Source of the DNA: JBJXHB01 sp046160725
Lineage (GTDB): Bacteria; Pseudomonadota; Gammaproteobacteria; Burkholderiales; Burkholderiaceae_C
Reading direction: 5' to 3'
DNA: 64,000 nt
NCBI GenBank assembly: GCA_046160725.1
Contig: JBJXHB010000401.1
Location: 1-64,000, forward strand
In this document: positions 1-10,774 of the stretch, in pieces
Position numbering within the stretch: the first letter of the stretch is position 1
Layout of the letters: the number at the start of each line of letters is the position of its first letter
Notes under the pieces: generated by a model
Told to the model about the DNA's origin: nothing
Seen by the model: the letters and a program-made list of their open reading frames with translations, nothing else
The model's database searches: none
Translations under genes and position numbers: made by a program

Positions 1-14
1 GTTGAGGCTTGGCC

Positions 15-284
15 ATGGTCGACACCCCGTTGGCCCGGCGACTGCTGGCTTTGCTGTGGTCGTCGTTCCTGATGGCCGGTGTGCTGGAGATGGTGGTGTT
101 CTCCGTCATCGACCCGTCGCATCTGCAAGGCCATGGCGGCTTCTGGGACAACGACTGGCCGGCAAGCGCGATCTATACGCTGGCCTTCCTGGTCTTCTGG
201 GGCGCCACGGCGGCGTCGGGCCTGATGGCCCTTTGGCTGGAGCTCGACGCCGAGGCCGTCAACCGCCGCAGCGGAATGGAGTGA
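15..284 (+). CDS. small two-helix membrane protein of unknown function
   Basis: This 89-residue protein has two clear hydrophobic segments, roughly residues 9-32 and 54-75, with charged ends, so it is probably a small inner-membrane protein. I chose the ATG at 15 because a GAGG Shine-Dalgarno element sits seven bases upstream; an in-frame TTG at 9 is possible. I do not recognise a family. It stands just before the end of the convergent fnr gene and near hemN and a SafE-like gene. In Burkholderiales, small membrane proteins of this kind often lie between cbb3-oxidase genes and fnr, so a link to respiratory oxidase assembly is plausible but is inference from context only. Confidence 0.6.
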   Translation: MVDTPLARRLLALLWSSFLMAGVLEMVVFSVIDPSHLQGHGGFWDNDWPASAIYTLAFLVFWGATAASGLMALWLELDAEAVNRRSGME

Positions 285-332
285 CCGCGCGGCACCCGGC
301 GGCCAACGGCCGGCGTACCGCCGCGGGCGGCC

Positions 333-1070
333 TCAGCAGTTGGCCGGGTTGACCAGCCGCGCCAGCTTGTCCGGGTCCAGCACCCGGATCTGGCGCTGGC
401 GCACCTCCAGGATGCCGTCGTCCTGGAACTTCGAGAAGGCCCGGCTGACCGTCTCCAGCTTGAGGCCGAGATAGCTGCCCATCTCCTCGCGCGTCATGCG
501 AAGGATGACCTCGGTGGACGAGAAGCCGCGCGCCTTCAGGCGCTGGGTCAGGTTCAACAGGAAGGCCGCCAGGCGCTCCTCCGCGCGCATGCTGCCCAGC
601 AGCAGCATCACGCCGTGGTCGCGCACGATCTCGCGGCTCATGATCTTGTGAAGCTGGTGCTGCAGCTCGGAGAACTCCCGCGACAGGCTCTCCAGCTGCG
701 AGAACGGGATCACGCAGACCTGCGAGTCCTCGAGCGCCACGGCGTCGCAGGTGTGGTGGTCGGTGCCGATGCCGTCCAGCCCGATCAGCTCGCCGGCCAT
801 CTGGAAACCCGTGACCTGGTCGCGGCCGTCCTCGCTGGACACGCAGGTCTTGAAGAAGCCCGTGCGCACCGCATAGAGAGATTGGAAGCGTGCGCCAACC
901 CGGAACAAGGCCTCGCCCCGGGGCACGGACCGCCGGCTCGTTACCATGGCGTCCAGGCGCTCCAGGCTCTGCGGACTCAGCCCGACCGGCAGGCACAGCT
1001 CCCGCAGGTTGCAGTTCGAGCAGGCGACCTTGAAGGGCTCGGCGTGGATGCGGATCGCTTCGGTTGTCAT
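333..1070 (-). CDS. fnr: FNR/ANR-type oxygen-sensing transcriptional regulator
   Basis: This 245-residue Crp/Fnr-family regulator activates anaerobic and microaerobic genes when it carries an oxygen-labile [4Fe-4S] cluster. The N-terminal ligand cysteines are at 17, 20 and 26, and the fourth ligand is C119 in the SQVCVIPF segment that matches E. coli C122. A cyclic-nucleotide-fold domain follows, then the dimer helix and a C-terminal helix-turn-helix with the FNR-like segment LGLKLETVSRAFSKFQ, whose E and SR contact FNR boxes. The reading frame stays open far upstream, but the ATG at 1070 gives the normal family length and leaves the intergenic FNR box free. It is divergent from hemN, and the shared box at 1117-1130 suggests autoregulation. 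Confidence 0.95.
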   Translation of the reverse strand: MTTEAIRIHAEPFKVACSNCNLRELCLPVGLSPQSLERLDAMVTSRRSVPRGEALFRVGARFQSLYAVRTGFFKTCVSSEDGRDQVTGFQMAGELIGLDGIGTDHHTCDAVALEDSQVCVIPFSQLESLSREFSELQHQLHKIMSREIVRDHGVMLLLGSMRAEERLAAFLLNLTQRLKARGFSSTEVILRMTREEMGSYLGLKLETVSRAFSKFQDDGILEVRQRQIRVLDPDKLARLVNPANC

Positions 1071-1116
1071 GTCTCGATTATGTTTCCCGGGGGCCGATGT
1101 CGCCAGCGGCCCGATC

Positions 1117-1130
1117 TTGAGATGGATCAA
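1117..1130. promoter_or_regulatory. FNR box between divergent fnr and hemN
   Basis: The sequence TTGAG-ATGG-ATCAA differs from the FNR/ANR consensus TTGAT-N4-ATCAA at one base. It lies 37 bases before the hemN start and 47 bases before the fnr start, so one site could serve both genes. FNR activation of hemN under low oxygen is established in several proteobacteria; its action at this site is inferred. Confidence 0.8.
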
Positions 1131-1166
1131 GACCGGCCAGCGGCAAGGCTGGCACATTGGTGTCGC

Positions 1167-2579
1167 ATGGCCCTGTCCACTTCTCACCTGCCTGCTCCTC
1201 GCCTCAGCGAGGACATGCTCGGTCGGCTGGACCGACCCGGCCCGCGCTACACCTCGTACCCCACCGCTGACCGTTTCATCGAGGCCTTTGGCCCGGATGA
1301 GTACCGGCAGGCCCTGGGACAACACGCGCCGGGCGCGACGAACCGCAGCCATGTGCCGCTGTCGCTGTACGTCCATGTGCCGTTCTGTGAGTCGCTGTGC
1401 TACTACTGCGCCTGCAACAAGATCGTCACCCGCCATCATGAGCGAGCGACGCCGTACCTGGACGCGCTTCGGGCCGAGATTGCGCTGAATGTGGCGGTGA
1501 TCGGCACCGGCCGGCCGGTGTCGCAGCTGCATCTCGGCGGCGGCACGCCGACCTTTCTGGACGATGCGGAGTTGCGGGCGCTGATGGATGCGCTGAAGGC
1601 CGCGTTCCGGCTCACGCCGGGCGCCGAGGTATCGATCGAGGTCGACCCACGCACCATCAGCCCTCAAAGGCTGGCGGTGCTGTGGGAGCTGGGCTTCAAC
1701 CGGCTGAGCTTCGGTGTGCAGGACTTCGACGTCGACGTGCAGAAGGCGGTGCACCGCATTCAGCCGCAGGCGCTGGTGGTCGACCTGGTCCAGGCGGCCC
1801 GGCAGCAGGGCTTCACCTCCATCAACCTGGACTTGATCTACGGCCTGCCGCGCCAGACCCCGCAGACCTTTGCTCGGACCGTGGAGCAGGTATGCGCAAT
1901 CCGGCCGGACCGCATTGCGGTCTATGCCTATGCCCACCTGCCGCAGCGCTTCAAGGCCCAGCGGCGCATCGCAACCGCGTCGCTGCCGCCGGCGGAGCAC
2001 CGGGTGGCCATGCTCGGCAGCGCCATTTCCGGCTTCATGGATGCCGGCTACCAATACATCGGCATGGACCACTTTGCGCTTCCGGGTGACCCGCTGGCCC
2101 ATGCTAGGCGCCAGGGCAGCCTGCACCGCAACTTCCAGGGCTACACCACACAGCCGGACAGCGACCTCATCGGCCTGGGCGTGTCGTCCATCTCCAAGGT
2201 CGGCTCCTGTTATGCGCAAAGTGCCAAGACCCTGGAGGAGTACTACGACGCCATCCGGGCCGGGCGCTTCCCGACGGTGCGCGGCCTCGCGCTGACGCGG
2301 GACGACCTGGTGCGCCGGTCGGTGATCATGGCGTTGATGTGTCAGGGCCGGCCGGACTTCGAGTCCATCGAGCTGTCCCACCTGATCGACGTGCCGAGCT
2401 ACTTCCGCCCGGAGCTGGCCGACATGCGCGCCCTGGCCGACATGGGGCTGGTGGACTGCGGCCCGAGGCATGTCGAGGTGACGGCCCTGGGCTGGTACTT
2501 TGTCAGGACCGTGGCGATGGTCTTCGACCGTCATCTGCGCGAGGCGGTGTCGCGCGAGCATTTCTCGCGCTTGATCTAG
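1167..2579 (+). CDS. hemN: oxygen-independent coproporphyrinogen III oxidase
   Basis: This 470-residue radical-SAM enzyme converts coproporphyrinogen III to protoporphyrinogen IX without oxygen, in cytoplasmic haem synthesis. The CX3CX2C cluster motif is at C74, C78 and C81 in VPFCESLCYYCACNK, with the further C83 typical of HemN. A GGGTP segment (SAM binding) and the E-V-D-P-R strand follow. The C-terminal HemN domain is complete. The open frame extends upstream over fnr, but the ATG at 1167 gives the standard start (…GRLDRPGPRYTSYPTADRF) and family length. The upstream FNR box indicates induction at low oxygen, when the oxygen-dependent HemF fails. Confidence 0.95.
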   Translation: MALSTSHLPAPRLSEDMLGRLDRPGPRYTSYPTADRFIEAFGPDEYRQALGQHAPGATNRSHVPLSLYVHVPFCESLCYYCACNKIVTRHHERATPYLDALRAEIALNVAVIGTGRPVSQLHLGGGTPTFLDDAELRALMDALKAAFRLTPGAEVSIEVDPRTISPQRLAVLWELGFNRLSFGVQDFDVDVQKAVHRIQPQALVVDLVQAARQQGFTSINLDLIYGLPRQTPQTFARTVEQVCAIRPDRIAVYAYAHLPQRFKAQRRIATASLPPAEHRVAMLGSAISGFMDAGYQYIGMDHFALPGDPLAHARRQGSLHRNFQGYTTQPDSDLIGLGVSSISKVGSCYAQSAKTLEEYYDAIRAGRFPTVRGLALTRDDLVRRSVIMALMCQGRPDFESIELSHLIDVPSYFRPELADMRALADMGLVDCGPRHVEVTALGWYFVRTVAMVFDRHLREAVSREHFSRLI

Positions 2580-2592
2580 CCCCGGCGTCGAT

Positions 2593-3282
2593 ATGGATGC
2601 GGCCCTGATCACCGGCGCGGCCTTGCTGGGGCTGGCCGGCACGCCGCATTGCATGGCGATGTGCGGCGCGGCCTGTACCGCGGCCATCGGCCGAGACAGC
2701 GGTGGCATCGCCTGGCACCTGGGCCGCACGGCTGGCTATGCCGCCGGCGGCGCCGTGGTGGCCATGGCCATTCAGCTGATCGGGCAATGGAGCGCGCTGT
2801 CGGCGGTGCTCAAGCCGGTGTGGACCCTGGTCCATGCCGCGGCCCTGGCCATGGGCATCTGGATGCTGGCCACCGGCCGGCTGCCGGCCTGGTTGCAGGC
2901 CATCGGCCGGACGGTGCCCGCTGGCGGGCAAGCGACCATCGCCGTGCCACACATGCGTGTGTCGGCGGCCCGAGCCGCCCGCCAGGGCGGCCTGGGCCTC
3001 GCATGGGTGATGCTGCCCTGCGGCCTGCTGCAGTCCGCGTTGCTGACGGCGGCACTGGCGTCGTCGCCGGCGGCTGGCGCGACCGCCATCGCGGCCTTCG
3101 CGGTGACGTCGGGTCTGGGGCTGTGGCTGGGGCCCGCGCTGTGGCGGCGGCTGGGCCGCGGTGCCGTGCCGGCTTCACCGGCGATGGCGATCCGCGCCGC
3201 CGGCGCGCTGGTGGCCGCGGCATCGGGCTGGGCGCTGAGCGCCGGTCTCTGGCACCGGGTTGCCGAGCTCTGCGGCTTCTGA
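2593..3282 (+). CDS. SafE/DsbD_2-like membrane protein, cbb3-oxidase-associated type
   Basis: The 229-residue polytopic protein begins with a helix containing TPHCMAMCG, the HCxxMCG signature of the sulfite exporter TauE/SafE-like family (PF13386). Six or so hydrophobic segments follow. Members encoded beside ccoNOP, fnr and hemN are thought to act in copper delivery or assembly of cbb3-type cytochrome oxidase rather than in sulfite export. It starts 13 bases after hemN on the same strand and is probably cotranscribed with it. The paired cysteines could bind metal or act in thiol exchange. Family assignment is fairly secure; the substrate is unknown. Confidence 0.8.
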   Translation: MDAALITGAALLGLAGTPHCMAMCGAACTAAIGRDSGGIAWHLGRTAGYAAGGAVVAMAIQLIGQWSALSAVLKPVWTLVHAAALAMGIWMLATGRLPAWLQAIGRTVPAGGQATIAVPHMRVSAARAARQGGLGLAWVMLPCGLLQSALLTAALASSPAAGATAIAAFAVTSGLGLWLGPALWRRLGRGAVPASPAMAIRAAGALVAAASGWALSAGLWHRVAELCGF

Positions 3283-3338
3283 TCGCGGTGCCGCCAGCGG
3301 CCTTGTGTCGCGTCATGCGGGCGCGGGTACTCGGCTCC

Positions 3339-3344
3339 TAGAAT
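3339..3344 (+). promoter_or_regulatory. putative -10 element of icd
   Basis: A TAGAAT hexamer lies about 45 bases upstream of the icd start in the 107-base gap after the SafE-like gene. No good -35 is seen at 16-18 bases, so the call rests on the -10 alone. Confidence 0.35.
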
Positions 3345-3389
3345 CTGCCGTTTCTCTTCCATCCCAACCGCCACCGGAGACCCGTCCAC

Positions 3390-4643
<1,254 letters not shown>

Positions 4644-4686
4644 GGCCGTCCCACCGCGTCTCTTGACGCCCATTCATCAGCAACGG

Positions 4687-4726
4687 GCCCCTGACTTTGT
4701 CGAAGATGTCAGGGGCTTCGTCTTTC
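4687..4726 (+). terminator. intrinsic terminator downstream of icd
   Basis: A 9-bp stem (GCCCCTGAC paired with GTCAGGGGC, 4687-4716) around a 12-base loop is followed by a T-rich run TTCGTCTTT. It lies about 45 bases after the icd stop and in front of the convergent flavoprotein gene. Confidence 0.7.
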
Positions 4727-4802
4727 CTGCACGTCTCACGGCAGACCACGATGTCCCGTCCATCCGGGTCAAGTCCGCGCTGAGGCGCCGCTTCGATCTC
4801 GT

Positions 4803-6515
4803 TCAGAGCACGGCGATCGCGGTGACGGTCCTGGGCGCAATGCCGAACCACTGTGCCGCGACGGCTTCGGCCGCTTCGATGCCATCCACCGCCGCCGACA
4901 TGATGCCGCCGGCGTAACCCGCACCTTCACCCGCCGGGTATAGGCCGCCCACATTGAGGCTCTGCAAGTTGCGCCCGCGCGTGATGCGCAGAGGCGAGGA
5001 GGTGCGCGTCTCCACGCCGGTGAGCACGGCGTCGGGCATGGAAAAGCCCTTCACCTGCCGCTCGAAGGCGGGCAATGCCTCGCGCAGCGCGGCCAGCACG
5101 TGGCCGGGTAGGGCCTCATGGCCGGGCTCCGCCAGGTTGGTCGGCCGCACGCCAGGCTGGTAGGAGGGCAGCACGCTGGCAAACGCGGTCGTGCGCTGCT
5201 GCTTCAGAAAGTCGGCCAGCAACTGTCCAGGTGCGCAGTAGCCGCCGCCGCCCAGATCGAAGGCGCGTGTTTCCCAGATGCGCTGGAAGGCGATGCCGTC
5301 CAGCGGGTTGACTGGACCTTCCTTGAGACCGTCCTGCCGGTACTCCTGCGGCGAGATGCCCACCACCAGCCCGGCGTTGGCATTGCGTTCGTTGCGCGAG
5401 TACTGGCTCATGCCATTGGTCACCACGCGGCCGGGCTCCGAGGTGGCGGCCACCACCGTGCCGCCGGGGCACATGCAGAAGCTGTACACCGCGTGGCCAT
5501 TGCGGGCGTGATGCACCAGGCGGTAATCGGCCGCGCCCAGAATGGGGTGGCCCGCGCTGGCGCCAAAGCGCGCCCGGTCGATCACGCCTTGCGGGTGTTC
5601 GATGCGCACACCGATCGAGAAGGGCTTGGCCTCCATGTACACGCCGCGCTGCTGCAGCATGGCGAAAGTGTCCCGGGCGCTGTGGCCGGGTGCAAGCACC
5701 ACATGCTCGGCCGCGATCTGCTCGCCGCCGTCAAGCACGACGCCGCGGATGCGCGCCGCGGGTTGCGTGCCTGGCGCGTCTTCGATCAGCACATCGATCA
5801 CCTTCTGCCCGAACCGGACCTCGCCGCCAAGCGCCACGATTTCGGCGCGCATCTTCTCGATCATGCCCACCAGGCGAAAGGTACCGATGTGCGGCTTGCT
5901 GACGTAGAGGATCTCCTCAGGCGCCCCGGCTTTCACGAACTCGGTGAGCACCTTGCGCATGAGGTGGCGGGGGTCGCTGATCTGGCTCCACAGCTTGCCG
6001 TCGGAGAACGTGCCGGCGCCGCCTTCGCCGAACTGCACATTCGACTCGGGGTTGAGCTCACCACGGCGCCACAGGCCCCAGGTGTCTCGCGTGCGCTCGC
6101 GCACGGGCCGGCCGCGTTCCAGCACCAGGGGCGCCAGGCCCATCTGTGCCAGCACAAGCGCCGCGAACAGGCCGCAAGGCCCGAAGCCGATGACCAGCGG
6201 GCGCAGACTGCCGCTGGCGCGGAAGTCGGCCGGCGCATGGCCGATGAAGCGGTAGCGGGTGTCCGGGCTGGCGCGCACCTGTGCGTCGTCTTTGAGGCCG
6301 TGCAGGAGCGCGGCTTCGTCCACCGCTGGCGCAAGCTCGCAATCCACGGTGTAGATGAGGACCACGGCGGCCTTCTTGCGCGCGTCGTAGGCGCGCTTGA
6401 AGATCGAGACGTGCTGCAGCTGGTGGTCCGGGATACGCAGCCGCGCCAGCACCGCCGAGCGCAGTTCGCCCTCGGCGTGGTTCAGCGGCAGGCGCAGCTC
6501 AGTGATGCGCAGCAT
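4803..6515 (-). CDS. FAD-dependent dehydrogenase of the COG2509 type
   Basis: The 570-residue protein carries a Rossmann FAD/NAD(P) fold with VIGFGPCGLFAALVLAQMG near residue 108, a second GXGXXG-like element and a C-terminal FAD-closing segment (GLYPAGEGAGYAGGIMSAA). It opens with a small domain typical of the uncharacterised COG2509 dehydrogenases (LRITELRLPLNHAEGEL…). The electron donor, substrate and pathway are unknown. The gene is convergent with icd and ends 86 bases after the icd terminator. It looks like a single-gene unit; the small basic-protein gene lies 38 bases upstream on the same strand. Confidence 0.85.
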   Translation of the reverse strand: MLRITELRLPLNHAEGELRSAVLARLRIPDHQLQHVSIFKRAYDARKKAAVVLIYTVDCELAPAVDEAALLHGLKDDAQVRASPDTRYRFIGHAPADFRASGSLRPLVIGFGPCGLFAALVLAQMGLAPLVLERGRPVRERTRDTWGLWRRGELNPESNVQFGEGGAGTFSDGKLWSQISDPRHLMRKVLTEFVKAGAPEEILYVSKPHIGTFRLVGMIEKMRAEIVALGGEVRFGQKVIDVLIEDAPGTQPAARIRGVVLDGGEQIAAEHVVLAPGHSARDTFAMLQQRGVYMEAKPFSIGVRIEHPQGVIDRARFGASAGHPILGAADYRLVHHARNGHAVYSFCMCPGGTVVAATSEPGRVVTNGMSQYSRNERNANAGLVVGISPQEYRQDGLKEGPVNPLDGIAFQRIWETRAFDLGGGGYCAPGQLLADFLKQQRTTAFASVLPSYQPGVRPTNLAEPGHEALPGHVLAALREALPAFERQVKGFSMPDAVLTGVETRTSSPLRITRGRNLQSLNVGGLYPAGEGAGYAGGIMSAAVDGIEAAEAVAAQWFGIAPRTVTAIAVL

Positions 6516-6553
6516 GGCGGGGCCGCAGGCCCGCTAGGCCTGTGGCGTGGTTC

Positions 6554-6721
6554 TCAGCCGCCCTTGTGCGCGCGCTTGCCGGGGTTCTTCTTGCTGCGGG
6601 TATGTGAGCCGCGTTCCTTGCTGACGCGCTGGCCGGCGTTGGAATTGCTGTTGGTGCCCTGGACGGTGGCCGGGCGGGGGGTGGCGCGGCGGTCGGCCTC
6701 GGTGACGATCTTGTTGCCCAT
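6554..6721 (-). CDS. small basic hydrophilic protein of 55 residues
   Basis: This short ORF starts at an ATG with a good AGGAG site seven to eight bases upstream. The product is rich in Lys, Arg, Asn, Ser and Gly (ending KKNPGKRAHKGG), with no hydrophobic core, and is probably disordered. Composition suggests a nucleic-acid-binding or stress-related protein, but I do not recognise a family. An AT-rich patch (TAATTAT near 6763-6769) upstream could hold its promoter. Coding status rests on the Shine-Dalgarno site and the sharp composition. Confidence 0.55.
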   Translation of the reverse strand: MGNKIVTEADRRATPRPATVQGTNSNSNAGQRVSKERGSHTRSKKNPGKRAHKGG

Positions 6722-7133
6722 GGTGGTGGCTCCTGGAGTGGGTGAAATTGGGGTCGAAAACCCATAATTAGGCCACAAGGCGTCATGCCGCCAGTTCGCC
6801 GAGCCGCAATCGGCCGTGCCTTTCCAAGCGCGCCTGTTTCCGGTCACTCTGGTCCGGGTCGCGACGGCATGGGCCTGTCATGCATATTTCACCGTTCGTG
6901 CCCTGTACGGACTTGAGCCAGGTTTTGCCCCCAGTTCTCGGCACCGGGCTGGCCTTCATGGCTCGGGCTGGCGGCGCTTTCGCATGCCCGGTCGCGCGTG
7001 TCTTCCCGCGCAATGCGGGCTGCTCCGATTTCGCCAGTGCCGTGTCACCCGCGGCGCAGCCATTTGAACCGCGAGCGCGCCCAGGCCCAGCTCGGCAATG
7101 CGACTGTTGGCCGACAACAGGACGAGCACGGGT
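6722..7133. other. intergenic region without a convincing gene
   Basis: About 410 bases separate the small basic-protein gene from the end of the SARP-type regulator gene. Short ORFs here have no plausible start sites or recognisable products. The left end contains the AT-rich leader of the 55-residue protein, including a GGGT-CGAAA-ACCC inverted repeat near 6752-6763. Nothing else is recognised. Confidence 0.5.
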
Positions 7134-10100
7134 TCAGCGCCAGGTGGCGAGAAAGCTGCGCTGCACTGCCGGCCAATCCGCGAGGCTGGCTGCCAGCCGT
7201 TGCCGATGCCGCGTGTAGGGGCGGCCACCAATGGCCCTGGCCAGTGCCAGCGCGGCGCCCGCATGGGCGCTCGGGTCGTCCAGCGCGGCCAGCGCCTGGG
7301 CGCGCAGGGCGGCATCCGGCCCGCCGGCGGCACGGCAACGCAGGGTCAGCGCGCGCAACCGCAGTTCGGCATTCATGCCGGGGTCGTCGTCGGGCGGCAG
7401 TCCGGTCAACGGGCTGGATCCGCCGCCCTTGGCCTGCCGCAGCTCGGCGCGCAGCAGCTCGGCCCGACAGCGCACGCGCGGGTTCTCCAGCCGGTCGGCG
7501 GACAGCACCCGGCGCAGCCAGCCCTCGGCGGCGGTCAGGTCGCCCATGATCATTGCCCCATGGGTGCAAACCAACATCACCTCGGCCGCGACCGGCACGT
7601 CGTCGAACAGCGTGGCGTCCAACGCCTGCAGCAAGGGTTGAACGACAGGCCACTGGCCCAGCGCGGCGGCGGGTTCCATGGCCGAGTTGGCCACGCCCAT
7701 CATGGCCATCGGCACCTGGCCGGCCAGCACATCGGCGACCGCGGGCTGCAGATGCGTCCACAGCGCGCCCCAGTCGCCGTCCACGTAGTGGCATTCGATG
7801 AAAAGGGCGCGGAACATCAGCGCCGTCTCCTCCTGCGGCGCGTCGGCCAGCGTGGTCCAGGCCTCGCGCGCCACTGCCAAGGCCTCGGTCGGCCGGGTCT
7901 GGTTGGAGTAGACCGTGGCCAGGTTGTACAGCGCGATGCGCTGCAGGTAAACATTGCCATGACTCGCCGACATCGCCGCCGAGGCGCGCAGGTCGGCCTC
8001 GCCAGCGGCAAGCCGTCCCAGCTCCAGGCTGAAGGCGCCACGGTAGAACAGGGCGCGCGCGCGGCCGTTGCCGTCACCCAGGCGGGTGAACAGCGCCAGG
8101 CCGGCATCGGCATGCTCGACCGCCAGCTGCATCTTCCCGTGCGAATGGGCGATCGTGGACAGGGTTGCCAGCGCATCGGCCCGCTGGCGTGTGGCGGCCG
8201 GCGCCGCTGCCAGCATGCGTTGGCCCTCGGCCAGCGCTTCGTCGATGCGTCCGATCTGATGCAGCGCACCCACGCGCTCGATGCCCCAGCGCAGGCGCAG
8301 CGCGGGCGCCTGCGGCGCCGTCATGGCGTCCAGCAGGGCCAGGGCTGCGATCGACTGACTGCTCTGGCTCAGGTAGCGGGCTGCCCGCAGCTGGCCATCG
8401 ATCCGTGCGGTGGGCGTGATCGACGGGTGTCGCGGCGCATCCGGGGACTCGCCATCCAGCGGGCCCAGCGACAGGCCGATCCATCGCGCATGCAGGTCCC
8501 TTGCCTCGTCAGGCCGGCCCAGCAGCCAGGTGACCTCACATAACCGTGCCAGCAGGGCCGCCTCCTCGGCGATGGCGGGCTGGTCTTCCAGGCCCTGGCG
8601 CCAATGCAGCGCGGCTTCATGCAATGCGTGCAGGGCAAAGGCGGCGTCACCGGCGGCCAGGCGATGCAGCGCGGCGCGGGTGGGTTCGCCACAGGCCTCG
8701 AAATGGCGCGCCGCATCGGCGCTTGCACCGGCCGAGGCTGCCGCCAGTGCCAGCCGATGGTGGACCAGCCGCCGGCGGGTCGGTTCCAGCGCGGCGGCCA
8801 GGGTCATGCGCGCCAGGTCATGTGCCCAGGCAAAGCCGCCGCCCTCGCGTGCCAGCACCAGGTGGGCCTGTGCGGCCAGGTCAAGGGCGGCCAATGCCTC
8901 CACTTCGGACAGGGCGCAGGCCTGCGCCAACCAGACGGCGCCGAAGGGCTCACCGGCCAGCGCCGCGGCCTCCAGCAGCCGGGCCGTCGGCGCCCCCAGG
9001 CGGCGCACGCGGGCCAGCACCGCATCCCGTACGCTGCCCGGCAGGGGTAGTTCGCGGTAGTCCTCGGTCTGGCTGTCGTACGGTGTGTGCCAGCGGCCGT
9101 CTGCGTCACTGTGCAGCAGCGACCTCTCCGCCAGATCGCGCAGCACCTCGGCGATGAAAAACGGATGACCACCTGTGGCCGAGCGCAAGCGCTGGGCAAA
9201 CCGCACCGGTGCCGCGACGCCGGACAACTGGCGCACCAGCTCGTGCACGGCCGGCTCGGGCAGAGGGGAGAGGGTCAGCACGTCTGCGTTCAGGGCCTCA
9301 GCGGTGGTCACCAGGTCTGGCGCGTCAGCGTTGCCGCGCCAGGTCAGCAGCTCGATGGCACCACCGCCGCCCTGCGCATGGCGGCGCGCCGCCACACGGG
9401 CCAGCATGGCACGGCTGGCGGTGTCGGCGAGCTGCCAGTCGTCCAGCACCACCGCGTCGAAGACATCGGTGGACAAGGCCATCCAGGCGCGCACGCAGGC
9501 CTCGTCGAAGCGCTTGCGGTCCTGCGGATTGCGCAGCGGTGGCGGCACCGCCGCGACGCCCGGCAGCAGCCGGGCCATTTCGGCGGCGACCCAGGGCTCC
9601 ATTGCGCTCAGGTCCGCCGGCTGGCCGGCCAGCACGCTCACGGCACGGGCAAACGCAGCCAGCGGCTGGTCCCGGTCGCCGGCATGGCAACGCACGAGGG
9701 CGAATGGCCCCTGTGCCGCCGCGAAGTCGACCGCCAGCCGGCTTTTGCCGATCCCGGCCTCGCCCACGAGAATGATCGGTTGGCGGCGCGACCAGGCACG
9801 CTGCATGCCGGCCACCTCGGCCTCGCGGCCGACAAAGGGCAGCTGCGGCGGCAAGTACACCGCCCGGTCCTGCTGTGCTGCCGCGGAGCCTGGCACCAAT
9901 GTCGGCAGAGCCGTTGGAGCCAGGTAGGGCTGTGCCGTCAGCGAAGCACCGGCCCGCACGGCTCGCGCAAGGGCCAACGTCTCGGGCATGGGCTGCAGGC
10001 CCAGCTCGTCGGCCAACAGGGTGCGACAGGTGTCGAACTGGCGCAGGGCGGCGTCGCGCTGGCCGGTCGCCGCCAGCAGCCGCATCGCATCGCGGTGGTG

Positions 10101-10730
10101 TTGTTCCTGCAGGCCGTCGTCGCGCAGCAATGCCTGGATGATCACCAGGGCGGACGCCAGGTCGCCGCGCTGCTCAGCCGCCGTGGCGCTGGCCTGCAGG
10201 CACTGGCGCCGCAGCCCTAGAGCGCGGCTGCGCAGGCCCGCGAGCCAGGGTCCGATGCCGGACTCGTTGTCGTCGGTGTCGGGCAGGCCGTCAGCCAACG
10301 AACCCCGCCACAGGGCCAGCGCGGCGTCGGGCTGCCCGACGCCGAGCAGAGCTTCGGCCCGCAGCAGGTCGCTGCCCAGGCCGGGCGCGGCGCGTAAGCG
10401 GTCGTCCTCCGACAGCACGGCGGCGCCGGCCCCTGCATCGCGCAGCCGCGCCAGCTCGCGCCGCAGGTTGCGGCGAGCGCTGTGGCTGTCCAGGTCGGGC
10501 CAGAACAAGGTGCAAAGCCGAGCCCGACTGGTGTCACCTTCAAGGGCCAGCATCAGCAGCATCACCATGGTCTTGCGAGTGCGCAGAGGCAGGGTGGCGC
10601 CGGAAGCCAACAGGCGCAGCGGCCCCAGGATCTGGATCTCGAAGTCGGCTGCGTCGGCATGGTTCACATGGGGATTCTGTGCCAGGCTGCCTGAAGAAAA
10701 TGATGCGGCTTCAACAGGCCCTAGCATCAT
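7134..10730 (-). CDS. large SARP/BTAD-type transcriptional regulator with AAA ATPase and TPR-like region
   Basis: The 1198-residue protein has an N-terminal winged-helix DNA-binding domain of the SARP/OmpR type (about residues 30-120), a bacterial transcriptional activation domain of helical repeats (about 130-260), a P-loop NTPase with GEAGIGKS at 323-330, and a long Ala/Leu-rich helical-repeat C-terminus. This matches AfsR/MalT-like signal-transduction ATPases. In such proteins ATP binding and ligand sensing by the repeats control DNA binding. The target genes are unknown. It is divergent from copA with only 44 bases between the assigned starts, and its ATG at 10730 lacks a strong ribosome site, so a downstream start such as the GTG at 10667 is possible. 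Confidence 0.8.
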   Translation of the reverse strand: MMLGPVEAASFSSGSLAQNPHVNHADAADFEIQILGPLRLLASGATLPLRTRKTMVMLLMLALEGDTSRARLCTLFWPDLDSHSARRNLRRELARLRDAGAGAAVLSEDDRLRAAPGLGSDLLRAEALLGVGQPDAALALWRGSLADGLPDTDDNESGIGPWLAGLRSRALGLRRQCLQASATAAEQRGDLASALVIIQALLRDDGLQEQHHRDAMRLLAATGQRDAALRQFDTCRTLLADELGLQPMPETLALARAVRAGASLTAQPYLAPTALPTLVPGSAAAQQDRAVYLPPQLPFVGREAEVAGMQRAWSRRQPIILVGEAGIGKSRLAVDFAAAQGPFALVRCHAGDRDQPLAAFARAVSVLAGQPADLSAMEPWVAAEMARLLPGVAAVPPPLRNPQDRKRFDEACVRAWMALSTDVFDAVVLDDWQLADTASRAMLARVAARRHAQGGGGAIELLTWRGNADAPDLVTTAEALNADVLTLSPLPEPAVHELVRQLSGVAAPVRFAQRLRSATGGHPFFIAEVLRDLAERSLLHSDADGRWHTPYDSQTEDYRELPLPGSVRDAVLARVRRLGAPTARLLEAAALAGEPFGAVWLAQACALSEVEALAALDLAAQAHLVLAREGGGFAWAHDLARMTLAAALEPTRRRLVHHRLALAAASAGASADAARHFEACGEPTRAALHRLAAGDAAFALHALHEAALHWRQGLEDQPAIAEEAALLARLCEVTWLLGRPDEARDLHARWIGLSLGPLDGESPDAPRHPSITPTARIDGQLRAARYLSQSSQSIAALALLDAMTAPQAPALRLRWGIERVGALHQIGRIDEALAEGQRMLAAAPAATRQRADALATLSTIAHSHGKMQLAVEHADAGLALFTRLGDGNGRARALFYRGAFSLELGRLAAGEADLRASAAMSASHGNVYLQRIALYNLATVYSNQTRPTEALAVAREAWTTLADAPQEETALMFRALFIECHYVDGDWGALWTHLQPAVADVLAGQVPMAMMGVANSAMEPAAALGQWPVVQPLLQALDATLFDDVPVAAEVMLVCTHGAMIMGDLTAAEGWLRRVLSADRLENPRVRCRAELLRAELRQAKGGGSSPLTGLPPDDDPGMNAELRLRALTLRCRAAGGPDAALRAQALAALDDPSAHAGAALALARAIGGRPYTRHRQRLAASLADWPAVQRSFLATWR

Positions 10731-10774
10731 CGGATGGCATTGAGATTCCCGCGATCACCCCGACAGTGGTCTCT

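Noticed and set aside
1071..2729. Upstream extension of the fnr frame to 798 codons
   Set aside because: It runs antisense to hemN, whereas the ATG at 1070 gives normal FNR length and spares the FNR box.
5118..6767. 549-codon plus-strand open frame opposite the flavoprotein gene
   Set aside because: It is antisense to a complete COG2509-type protein, its translation is His/Gln/Arg-rich and no family is recognisable.
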